From contig ML986712.1 in NCBI GenBank assembly GCA_010094045.1, positions 2,249 to 66,248 of the forward strand: DNA of 64,000 nt, read 5' to 3'. The stretch is from Lojkania enalia. Taxonomy: Eukaryota > Ascomycota > Dothideomycetes > Pleosporales. The notes beneath the pieces were generated by a model. It made no database searches, was not told the origin of the DNA, and was given only the letters and a program-made list of their open reading frames with translations. Shown piece by piece: positions 43,605 through 54,338 of this stretch; the stretch's first letter is position 1; every line of letters begins with the position of its first letter. Position numbers and translations under genes: made by a program.

Positions 43605-45891
43605 TCAACCCCTATTACCCCTCCGTCCACCCTTCTTCTGCCTCTCCAAGTGCCCTTTCAATGTTTTTCGCACATCGACAAGACTCCTCTTCTGCTTTCC
43701 TCTGGCCTTGCCCAAAGTCATCAAGAAGTTCTTCTTTCGAGCCTTCTCTTTATTTGTTGTGCTCTTGCCTTCTGCTAACATTTTCTCCTTCCGCCTTGCT
43801 GTCGTGCTCTGATGATGTTCCTCACGATCCGCTTTTGCTATAGCAATCTTCTCTTCCTTCGTCTTCTTCTTGCCGAGGAGACCCGGGGCTTCTATTTCCG
43901 CAGCTGTTAACGGATCATCAAGATGGCGTTCCGCGAGTGCTGCTCGGCGTTTGGCAGAGGGAATCGATGAAGTAATACTATTAGCGAGGCGGAGTTCTTG
44001 GAGTTTTGCAAGATCGGCAGGGGTGAGAATGCGGGTCGTCGCCAGTTTAGAAATCTGTTTTACTTCTGGTTCAACAGATTTAGAGTTTTCTTTCTTAGTC
44101 TTAGATCCATCATTACTAAGCTTCATCTTCTTAGCCGGGGGTTCTTTTTCTTCTTCACTGTCGCTAATATTAATGTCTTCGCCATCACTTTCGACGTTAA
44201 TCCAACCTCCAGAATCATCGCTATCATCTTCCTCGATATCCCAGTTTCTCCAATCCTCTATTTCGTCCTCTCCTTCGTCCATAGCGGCATCGGGTGGAAG
44301 TCCTTGTTCTTCACGCTTCTTCCTTCGTTCTTCGTCCTTCCATTTCTCAAGTAATTCGATACCTTCAATCTCGCCAAGCGCCTCCTCTCCAAATCTCCTT
44401 TCTTTGACCTCTCCGGCCTTCAAGCCCATGGTAGCCTCTTTGCCTCGATCCCGCTTCCTCAGCAATTCTGCGCCAACCTCCCGGTATAAGCTGAGAAGCC
44501 CCTTTGCGGCCATCATTACTCCCTTATCTTTGCTTTTACGGTACATGACGAGGTCTTGGAGAAGCGTGTCGTTCATTGCTAGGGGTTGTCGTACGCAAAT
44601 CTCGCGAATAGCGTTCAATCCGGCAGCGGCGACTTCTGAAGCTGCGGCTTCCGAAACAAACTCATTTGCAATCTTCTGGACAAGGGGCTCAAGAACATCC
44701 GGAGGAACTAGGTTATGTGTAGCTTGCGCAAGACATGCGAGGAATGAGGTAACGGATGCCTGCTTTGGAGTACAGTACTTTAGGAAGTAGGAGTATAAGG
44801 AGATGACGGTTAGTTTGTGGAGACCGACGAGCCGAGAGACTAGCTGAAGGACAAGAAGTTTCGAATCCAGGGGTAATTTCGACTTCGACGTTTGGACATG
44901 TTTCGAAAAGAGAGACTCGGCGAACCCTTGTGGGTCGTGGAGTAGGTGTAAGGCTGAGAAATTGAGAGGATGCGGCATGTTCTTCTTCCTCTCTCTCCTT
45001 TTCACTATAGTTTTTGCTTTCTTGAGCTCTCTTTCCTTCTTCTTTGTTTTCTTGTTAATACCAGCTTGGTGCCGAAGCTTATCCATATCGATATCGTCGT
45101 CCTCGCTGCTCTCATCTGCCGCCTCCTCGCGCTCCTTGTCACCACCGAGGAAGAATCGCACACCACCTATGATAACCTTCTCGTTGTCTGCAAGACTAGC
45201 CTCCTTCATAATCTCGACAGCTTTGGCATCTGTCCAAATTTGCCTCTTCCACATCTCCCGCGTGATCTTGACTGCCCATATCCCTTTCGACGATTCGCGA
45301 TCGTCAGTAAGAAGATTGTAGAGCACGGTCTGGATAGTGCGATTGAGCTTGTGGTTTGTGGCTTTCGCATTCGAGGACCGGAGATCAGACAGTATCTTTA
45401 TGAACAGAAGCGTTCGGAGGGTCCTGCTGGGCGTGGATACGAGAATAGGAAATAAAGTGTTCAGAAGACTGCACAAGGCGTCAATGAGCCGCTTTAAGGA
45501 AAGAGGGGAAATTTTCATACGTAGGGGAGTCGATAACATCTTTATTTCGCAGCAACACCAGGCTCCCAACGACCTTGTCCCGGAGTTCTGTCTCCAATTC
45601 TTCATGGTGAACACTCAGCAACTGGATTAGATCCTCTGGAAAACGAGCTGTTATGGTGGGATAAAGGTCGGCAACATGTGCTACAAACTCGATTTGGTCT
45701 CGGAAAGATACAAGTCCGCTGTCGTCTGTCGTAGAGGGATTCTGAAGAAATAGGTCTCTCAACGTCTCGTACTGGTTGTACTGGTTCTGAAGGTCATCCT
45801 TGTAGCTTGCAGGGTCGCGTCGAATCTTATACTGAAGATTGGAAAGATCAGCATCGATCTTTTCGAGCGCACCTACTCTGCGCTTCCCCAT
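43605..45891 (-). CDS. sda1: SDA1-type 60S ribosome biogenesis protein
   Basis: Two exons: 45891-45521 and 45468-43605, separated by a 52-nt intron (GTATGA donor, TGCAG acceptor). Product 744 aa. SDA1 is a conserved nuclear protein needed for pre-60S maturation and export and for G1 progression and actin organisation. Family blocks: MGKRRVGALEKIDADLSNLQYKI at the N-terminus, GSLVLLRNKDVIDS running across the intron into LLNTLFPILVSTPSRTLR, and NAKATNHKLNRTIQTVLYNLL. Next come the basic stretch KKTKKKERELKKAKTIVKRRERK, an acidic region (EEDDSDDSGGW to SDSEEEKEPPAKK), and the C-terminal SDA1 motif region ARKKNFLMTLGKARGKQKRS. Length and order match the family. The minus-strand frame without the intron would read out of phase, so the intron is required. 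Long antisense open frames here are shadows. Confidence 0.94.
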
Positions 45892-46541
45892 TGTGGCAGA
45901 TTGTTGGCCTAGAATGATATCGAGCTGGCTTAGAAATTTTGGCGGGACCCATAGTTTGTTGCTGGCAGAAAAAGGCGGTGAGAGATGCGATTTTACCGAT
46001 CCCCGATCAAGCTAGTTGGTGATCAACACTGATTCGTCTTCATAGCTTCGCGGTCTTTACCAGAGATAACTATCGTTCCGTAGTCTTAGAATTATACAGC
46101 CGTGTTCCTCACGGATCCGAATCTTCATTTTCTAGAGAATTTTATTGTAATATAGCCCATCCTTCGGCAACAGATGTAAGTCACATAGATCATTGGTTTA
46201 GGCTTATGTGTCAACTTCCCAATTTTTTTTTTTTTTTTTTTTTAAATATCATTTTCAACTCCTTTGGGACTTCCTTAAGTTGTAGATTTGATTTCTCTAC
46301 GAAGTGTACATCATGAATCTTGAAAGGGTGAACTGCGGCTGCATAATCATCAGCAGTAAACAATGGAATCTAACTCCTCACCCTGCTTTCACTTTCACTG
46401 CATATTCACTCCCGCATAGTGAACCATCTAGATATAGCTGCTTTGGAACACGGAGCAATCGGTAATGCTCCCTAAACTCTAGACGTAAAACCCAACACAG
46501 TCCACCAACATCATCACCATAGAAACACTAACGCAGCCAAC
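45892..46541. promoter_or_regulatory. Divergent promoter, SDA1 and PHD-finger gene
   Basis: 650 bp between divergent starts, containing a T21 tract at 46223-46243. Poly(dA:dT) tracts of this kind are typical nucleosome-free elements in fungal promoters. No specific factor site identified. Confidence 0.5.
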
Positions 46542-49305
46542 ATGGAGTACGAGACAACAGACGTACGTACAAACGAAAATGCAGATTACCCTACATTTCC
46601 ATGGCCTAGCGGTTGCTATTTTCCGCCCATAACGTACAAGACTCTACAGACAAGTGAATCATCGGGAGGGGACAAGGCTGAAGAGCGAGCGGCGGGCCTC
46701 GACTTACGGAACAGGGAACAGGTGGACGTAGGTGGAATCGAAGATGAGATATACGTAATTGCATCACCAGGTACTAGCTGCTTGGTCGTTCAGTTCCCGA
46801 CCGACCCCGAACACCTCATTACAGAAGCAGCACTCCGCGACTATATCAAGCGAAGCCTTCCTACGCAACTTATACAGGATGAATACGGTCGTATCGAAAA
46901 CATCCAAAACATCCCCTGTGAATGCCTTGTAAGCCTCCAAGCAAAGGTATGGCGGGATCTGCCTCGATATCATGCAGCAATGCAGTGCCTCAAAGTAAAT
47001 GCGGTGGCCGAGGAGGACTTGAACACGGCACACGTTGTACGGAAGATTGCGGGCACTCTCGATGGTATGTATCAGCATTCACATTTGAGATGAATACCTA
47101 GTTCACTTTTTGAATAGCATATCACACCTTTGTCATTCGCTCAAGGAGTAACTCACATTCGCCATGCAGCTACCAGCTTTGCCAGATGACTCATCACAAG
47201 TTAGACACCTCTTATGAAGGAGTTGAAGTAGCTCTGGAGCCTGTGATCGATGAAGCCACGCTTATCCCTGAGCTAGAACCCAATCTATTTCTCGGCAACA
47301 TTCTAGTTTTCCGTCGCAATCATCTCAAGCTGCTGAGTTGGGGATTCAGTGCTGATCGGTTTATACCCAAGACGTGTGCCGCATTTTGCTTCGAGTGTCT
47401 GCAGTTCCTATGGGACAGGAGGATCAGTGCTTGGGCGATCATTGATCAATGGGACAACGAACTTGATTCGGTTCATTTGCATGCCCCATCTTCGATTAAA
47501 AAAGATAAATCTGCTACCGCAAATCATTATGATATCGAAAACGGAGAGAAATATTACAATAGCTACTACGATACTGAAGATGGCCGTGTCTCCACAATTG
47601 ATCGCTTACAAGCCACCCACAATAACGATCCTCCTGAGAAGAAACAAGACCCAGGCTCCCATAAAGTGAAAATAGAGGAAGACGCAACCTTAAAAAATGT
47701 AAGTGGCATTTGGGGTCAAAAAAGGAGGCCGAATGACTTTGCTAATCTATTCTAGCGAATGTGGTCTCAAATGGATGGAGCATGCGACTCAAATTCGCTC
47801 ATCCAGGAAATAGAAGCACTCGATGTCAAAATGAGAATGAACGGGAGTGAGGAGATTCACAATACAATGTCAAGTCCGAGCAAACGCTTCCTTCTTCAGA
47901 AGTCGACTCCAACAGCAGCTTGGGCCGCCATTAATGCCGCCACAAAGGAAGAGAGTTCAAAGGATTTGCTCCTCCATATGTTTAACCAGAAGTTGGAGTT
48001 CCTCAACAAATTGGACGATCCCATCGCGAGCCGACCATATCTAGTTGCTTTTAGGCATAATCTACAAAAGAAGGTAAAACACCCTGTTCCCTATTGAGAT
48101 TTGCTTTCGTGTCACTATTACCTTATTTGATCTCTACTCGTGTGATGATATAGAATTCGAATTGGTCCTGCAGAGTAATCTAGTCGCGCAAAACTTTACC
48201 CTACTTATTACCCTTTTTATGGCCTACTTGCTAACCCAAACTATAACAGCTTCATAGGGGATCCTCTATTAATAGAGCACTTAGCCCTATGACCGAAGCC
48301 CAGCACGAGGGACTCGACTTCCCAATGCCGTTGATGCATGACGCGATGTCTATCACATCTCCCTGCCGCGATGAGGGATTGCAGACAACGTGCAAGACCG
48401 GTTCATTCTCCGCAAACATCATGAAGGAAGCTACGAAGCTCTGCAACACGAGTAATTGGCAACAGTATTCCATCAAGACGCTCAAATTCAGCAACACCGG
48501 TAACGGCTCCCTCCATTCTCCACTCGACAAGGGGCCGGTCTATGAGTTTTCGAATACGGTTGCCGCTCTCACGCCAATTATGGGCAATGACGGAAAGATC
48601 CTATTCGAGGTACTGTCATCTGACTCTCTAGAAAATATTTCCTTCAAGGCACTCGCTCACTCCATTCCGCCCCCAAAGCGCCTAGTTCTCATTCGCAAAG
48701 ACAAGGCCACTGAAGGCTGTCGCACCCCATCGATCATCCCATCTAAGAACCATTTGAATGAGCGACAGGATTCCAGGCTATCCTCGCCAACCCTTCTTCA
48801 GCTAACAGAGCTGTCTCCCGCACCACGTCACATCCGCTTATGTTGTTGTTGTCGCCAACTCAACGACGAGTCTGCAACCATCCAGTGTATGAACAAGGAC
48901 TGTCCAGCCGGAGGAAGGTACCACTATTTGTGCTTGGACAAATCCCAAAAGCTCTCCAGCAAACGCCGTAAGTTAATATTCACATATTCAGTCATATATA
49001 TATAAACAGCTAATGCTAAGCTTTCAGAGAATTGGGTTTGTGACGCTTGCACCCTCGTGAAGTGGACGGAATGCCTCCCCCCGATTTCTTTCGACATTCC
49101 ATTTACGCAGAGGGAGATTGTGAGTGCATTGTCGACTAGTAGGGCTGTCGGCATGGCAAATCCATATGGTTTGCGGTTAGTAGACCCGGGTGTTGGAGTT
49201 GCTGATGTTGCTGAATGTGTCAAACAGTTGAACCTACCTGATCATATGCAGGAGGCCGAGATGCAGATGGATATAAGTCTGTTAGTGATACAAAGACTGG
49301 TGTGA
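46542..49305 (+). CDS. PHD-finger protein, fungal-specific
   Basis: Proposed exons: 46542-47064, 47118-47698, 47756-48073, a 21-nt microexon 48154-48174 (uncertain), 48250-48967 and 49028-49305, giving 812 aa. Phases agree with or without the microexon. The C-terminal quarter has a PHD-type zinc finger spanning the last junction: LCCCC, CMNKDC, HYLC and WVCDAC, i.e. Cys4-His-Cys3 spacing, a fold that reads histone H3 tails. The N-terminal part (residues ~60-350) is conserved-looking but not a family I can name. It includes a Trp-rich segment CLQFLWDRRISAWAIIDQWD. The middle is polar and probably flexible. It probably acts in the nucleus on chromatin. Divergent from SDA1. Confidence 0.75.
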
Positions 49306-49480
49306 GAAAGTGGGGACGAGTACGGTTACAACTTCACGGAGGAGCGATGTTACAAGATTCATGGATCGAGGCGTAGTGCGTTTCTATGGGCGGTATGACA
49401 CATGCGGTATGGGCTGTAACACACTTTCAACAGCCTAGTAGGCGCTGTGCTGGCTCGTAAAGCCCATGTGATATGCAATG

Positions 49481-50582
49481 CTACACAATAACATTGATTG
49501 GTCTGCCCTGCACCCACGCCTCCACTGTGTCCTTCAAGATCTGCCCTAGATTCTTTAATGTTCGCTGTGAAAACCACGCGAGATGCGGGCTAAGGGTGAT
49601 GTTCAAATCCCTGACCTCGTCGCTCAACAGAGGGCTATCCTGTGGCCCCTCAGCGGGTTCTTTATCCAGCACGTCCGTCGCGTAACCCGCTATTCGTCCC
49701 TCTCTTACGGCTTTCACAACCGCGTCTTCGTCGACAATGCCCCCACGCGAGACATTCACCAGCACGGCATACGGCGACATGAGCTCGAACTCCGGTGTCG
49801 ATATGAGGTTCAGCGTCTCGGCGTTTCGGGGCAGGGAGAGGGCGAGCACAGTACTCTGGCGCACGACTTCTTCGAACGGCACGCGATCGTCTTCAGTAGT
49901 CGGCGGGAGGACCACATCGACGCCGTTCGACGATGGGTTCTTCCGCGCGGCAACGAGCACCCGCATCCCCAGAGCGCACCCTAGAGCCGCAATGCGTTTC
50001 CCTGCGTAGCCCCCCGCGTCAGCAACAGCTCGCCCCTTGCTTGCCACCGTCGAAACTACAAAGGTATGATTTACCTAAAGCCCCATAGCCCACAATACCC
50101 AGGACCTCCTCGCCACAAGTGAGTGGCGGTTTCCCGTCCGCAAACCTCAAATGCCCCATCAACGTCCTCTTCTCCTTCCACTCGCTAGGCACGCGCCGCG
50201 TCAAGCCGTCCAGCAACACGGTGCGTCGGCGCGCCGCGAAATACAGGCTAATGGCATGCTCGCTCACAGCGTCAATATTCGCAGCCGGACAGTTGGTCAC
50301 CCGAACGCCCCTTTTCCTGCAGGCGTCGAGGTCCACAGGGTCCGTTCCGGTCGCCATCACGGCGACTAGTCGCAGGCTCGGCGTTACGTCGGGGGCTAGG
50401 ACGTCGGCAGACAATTTTATTGTGGTGACGATAATGATGGTGGCATTGCGGATACGGTCGCGCAGCCTGTCAAGATCGGGGCGCCGGTAGACGGTCAGGT
50501 TGTAGGTGGAGTGCGGCGGGAAAGTGAAGGTGGGAGGGAGGGGCTGGTGGAGGCCCTCCAGGGCGACGATTTCGTGGTGCAT
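49481..50582 (-). CDS. D-isomer-specific 2-hydroxyacid dehydrogenase
   Basis: Two exons: 50582-50075 and 50001-49481, intron of 73 nt placed so that the NAD-binding loop reads GYGALGKRIAALG. Product 342 aa. The family reduces 2-keto acids (glyoxylate, hydroxypyruvate, phenylpyruvate) with NAD(P)H. Seen: the catalytic-domain block MATGTDPVDLDACRKRGVRVTN, the GxGxxG nucleotide loop, the arginine in VNVSRGGIVDEDA (~255), the glutamate in DVLDKEPAEG (~285) and the histidine in LSPHLAWFS (~308), so the catalytic Arg-Glu-His set is complete. ANIDAVSEHAISLYFAARR matches the hinge region. Substrate is unknown. Divergent from the permease at 51612, with about 1 kb between. Confidence 0.9.
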
Positions 50583-51611
50583 CGGATAAGAGTGTGGGAT
50601 TGTTTGCCACTTTGCGACCGGGGGTCCGAGGATGGTGGTTTCATTATCTTTTGTGAGAGATTTGTGCCTGAGCTTTTATATCGGTTTCGAGCCTGATATC
50701 GTGGGTGGTAGACTAAACGGTTTACTGCTGTAGGGATCAATTGTAGGGCGTGCTGGACCATGTGCCCAGGATCGGCATCCGAGCCGGAGCATATACAAGC
50801 TTCCGTTCCATGAAGCCGGTCTCCAACGGCTGTACGAAGGTAGGTATATTCCCTCAATTTCGGCCAAATGCTGCGATTGATGCTGAAAAAGTTTTAGCAT
50901 GCCAAAGAGCAGCCATTCTTTACAAGGTCACCCTTAGACTTGCAATAGCGCAGCCGTCCAATCAAAAGCTCCGAGAATGTTCTACGCAGCCTCCCTCCGA
51001 TTGGCCCAATCATCAGCCATCGCCCACGGGACGGCGTCTCCACAAAACCGTCAGCCGTTTATGTCGTGTGGGCGCCACTAGACGAGCGCAATCCATAACA
51101 GATACGAGGAACAGACGTTGCTGGCCAAGGGGTGGCAGCTCAAGAGCCATGGGATTCAGCCTCCTATCGCTGCATACTATGTATCTCGCCTGTTCGTGTC
51201 GATGCGAACGCCCACGCGACACTTGCGCCATCGGCTAACCTCCTGGAACTGGGACTGGGGTTGGGGATCCTGTACAATGTGTAACCTGTAACGTGTTCGG
51301 CCCGCTCGAATTGGTCCAACAGCGGCGGCGCCGATATCAGAACCAAAACCGTGAGAAGCGGCCTCGCCAAGACACGGATGCAAGTCTCTTTCAGGATTCG
51401 CGCGCCATTTCCCACACTCACGACTGCATCCACTTGCCTAAACCTTGGTAGTGGGCCTGGACCTTGCGTCGCCTGACGTTGGCCTGCAGCATTCATAGTC
51501 TCCGTCGCTGCACTCCGGCGCAGTTTTTTTGCTTCACGAACTGAGAAGCTTTATCCCCTGCTCGTCCAGCCCTACCTGATCCTTCAACAATCCCTCGCAT
51601 ATGTACCCATC
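50583..51611. promoter_or_regulatory. Divergent promoter, dehydrogenase and permease
   Basis: 1.03 kb between divergent start codons. Several short open frames on both strands, none convincing. Shared upstream control of the two genes is possible but no site was identified. Confidence 0.45.
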
Positions 51612-53559
51612 ATGGCCGACCCGCTTTCCGGAACCCACGTCTACGGGACACAATCAGACGCATACGCAGCCGAGAACGACGTCCATCATCGACGGAGCAT
51701 AGGCAAGGACAGAAAGCACAGTTTATTCGGAGAAGATGGCGGCCATAACTCTGCCGATGAGATTCTCGAGGCCATGGGCTACAAGGCTGAGCTCGTACGG
51801 TCAAGATCTACCCTCCAGGTAGCTTTCATGTCCTTCGTCCTGGCATCGATTCCCTATGGTCTGGCGACAACCTTGTATTACCCTCTGGTTGGAGGCGGCC
51901 CCACGAACATCATCTGGGGCTGGGTGGCCGTGTCGATCATCATTGTGTGCGTTGCCATCTCGCTCGGCGAGATCACGAGTGTCTATCCCACATCCGGCGG
52001 CGTCTACTATCAGACCTTCATGATAGCACCCAAGAAATATCGACTAATCGCATCGTGGATCTGCGGCTGGGCTTTTGTTGTCGGTAACGTCACCATCACC
52101 CTGGCTGTGAATTTCGGCACGACTTTGTTCTTTGCTTCTTGTATCAATGTCTTCGAATCCGAGCCCGGTGTTGGCATTTTCGCTGGGGAAAGCTATCAAC
52201 TCTTCCTCATCTTCGTCGGTATCACACTTCTTTGCAATGCGGTGTCCTCTCTTGCAAACCGATGGCTACCATGGTTGGACGTGAGAATCAATCCCCCCTA
52301 GAAGCACTCCTTCCGTATCGTTACTTACCGCTCGTAGACATTTGCCATATTCTGGACCTTTGCCGGTCTGATTGCCATTGTTGTATGCACGCTCGCCATA
52401 GCCAAGAACGGGCGCCATGACGCTGCCTATGTGTTTGGTGAATTTGACCCGAGCAACTCTGGCTGGCCGGCTGGCTGGAGCTTCTGCGTTGGACTCTTGC
52501 ATGCAGCCTATGCAACTTCTTCGACTGGCATGATTATCTCGTGAGCCCGCCCCTTGCAGCCAATGCAGCACCCACTCCGTGCAACAAAACTCCCACCCCC
52601 AATCCCACTTCTGCTCCCAGAGCGACTTCTTTCCGTTATGTGTTGATGCATCGCTTTATTCACGTACCCCCAACATGCGTCCTAATCAAGTGCTAACTCT
52701 TCCCAGCATGTGTGAGGAAGTCGCCCAACCCTCCACTCAGGTCCCCAAAGCCATGGTCGGCACCGTCGTCTTGAACACTTTCGCCGGCCTCGTCTTCCTG
52801 ATTCCCCTAGTCTTCGTGATGCCCGACCAGGCCGAACTTATCGCCTACGCCCAGCCCGTCCCGCCAATCCTCAAATCAGCTGTCGGATCCTCGGGCGGCG
52901 CCATGGGCCTCCTCATCCCACTCCTCGTCCTCGCCATCTTCTGCGGCATTGGCTGCACGACCGCAACATCACGCTGCACCTGGGCCTTTGCGCGCGACGG
53001 CGCCATCCCCGGATCCCGCTGGTGGCGCGTCGTGCACCCGAAACTAGACGTTCCCCTCAATGCCATGATGCTCACCATGGTCATCGAGATCTTGCTCGGG
53101 CTCATCTACTTCGGGTCAACTGCTGCCTTCAACGCGTTCTCGGGTGTGGGTGTCATCTGCCTGACGCTTAGCTACGCCTCGCCGATTGCTATGTCGCTGC
53201 TCGAGGGCCGGAAGAAAGTTAGCAGGGGCAGTTTCTACCTCGGTCCCGTGGGCGTCGTGTGTAATATCGTTGCTATATGTACGTCCTCCCCCCGCCCATT
53301 ACTTTTGCCCATCCCACCCCACACATTCTGACAATGATCAGGCTGGTCCGCCCTCGCTATTCCCCTCTTCTGCATGCCTAGCGCCATTCCCGTAACTCCG
53401 GAATACATGAACTACGCCTCGGTCGTCTTCTTCGCCTCTATCGTCGTTTCCGCCGCATGGTACTTCATCTGGGGCAAGAAGAACTATGCCGGACCGCCTG
53501 CCGACGATACCGAGTTTGAGGTCCGTAGGAGCAGTGTGGTTAGTGCTGAGGGGAAATGA
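51612..53559 (+). CDS. APC-superfamily amino acid/GABA/choline-type permease
   Basis: Four exons: 51612-52280, 52338-52540, 52707-53278, 53342-53559; phases 0, 2 and 1. Product 553 aa with about 12 hydrophobic segments. The cytosolic N-terminus is followed by LVRSRSTLQVAFMSFVLASIPYGLATTLYYPL, typical of fungal GABA/choline permeases (Uga4/Hnm1 group), then GEITSVYPTSGGVYYQ, CGIGCTTATSRCTWAFARDGAIPGS and VPLNAMMLTM. These proteins import amino acids or amines across the plasma membrane by proton symport; which substrate cannot be told. Exon 2 is short and ends inside SSTGMIIS, resuming with MCEEVAQPSTQVPKAM. The 166-nt second intron is long for this window but restores the conserved motif exactly. 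Confidence 0.9.
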
Positions 53560-54338
53560 CTTCTGGGCGACAAGGCCGGGATTGAGATGGTGGATCTTTG
53601 ATTTTCCGTTTCTTTGTTTTTGGGTCTAGGTTTGTGGCAAAGGGGACGGTTTTGTAAGATTTCTTTTAAGGGGTTTGAAGAAGAGATGGGGAACGCTGTG
53701 TTTTGACGTCGTGTTCGAGATGTGTCGCTGCCTTAGTCGTCTCGATACCTATATTTAGAGTGCGGGCGGAATAGAACTCACGTGATTATCTCAAAATACC
53801 TACCTGAACTTAGCCCGATCCTAACAAACTCGCGTATTTGCATCCATTTCATGCAATAAACAACACCGCATTTAAAAATACTGCCATTCGATAATCGGTA
53901 GAGGCTTTATGTAACACATATATAGTGGCGCTAAGCTTAACGTGGTATCCGGGATTGATTCTACCTAGGCAGACTGAGATTTGTAGCGCCTTGGAGAAAT
54001 GTATACGGTTTGGTACTGTAAGCTAACCTAGCATAGCATGGCCTGGTCTGATATAAGATGACTGTCTTTAGATTTTAGAGTTCCGAGCCATTCACCCCTA
54101 AATATGCAATGCAGAGAGAGAGAGAGTCTCTTGTTGACCTCAGTGGCTGCAGCATATGATTAATGGGGAGGGGTGGTGGGAATGTCGGTACGTATTTGTG
54201 AGGAAGGGCTCTCGGAGGTGATAGCAATGTAGACGGCTCGATGAAGCCTATTAATTACGTAGCATCCACTCCGTCATCTGATGCCGCATCATGCAAGCCT
54301 CGCAACTACAAAACTAGCCGCTAGATGGATAATACAGA
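53560..54338. other. Convergent intergenic region
   Basis: About 780 bp between the 3' ends of the permease and the P450. A short GA dinucleotide run is near 54114-54126. No gene seen. Confidence 0.5.

Noticed and set aside
43870..44790. 306-codon plus-strand open frame opposite SDA1
   Set aside because: It is serine-rich antisense to the conserved SDA1 coding region; the minus strand carries clear family motifs.
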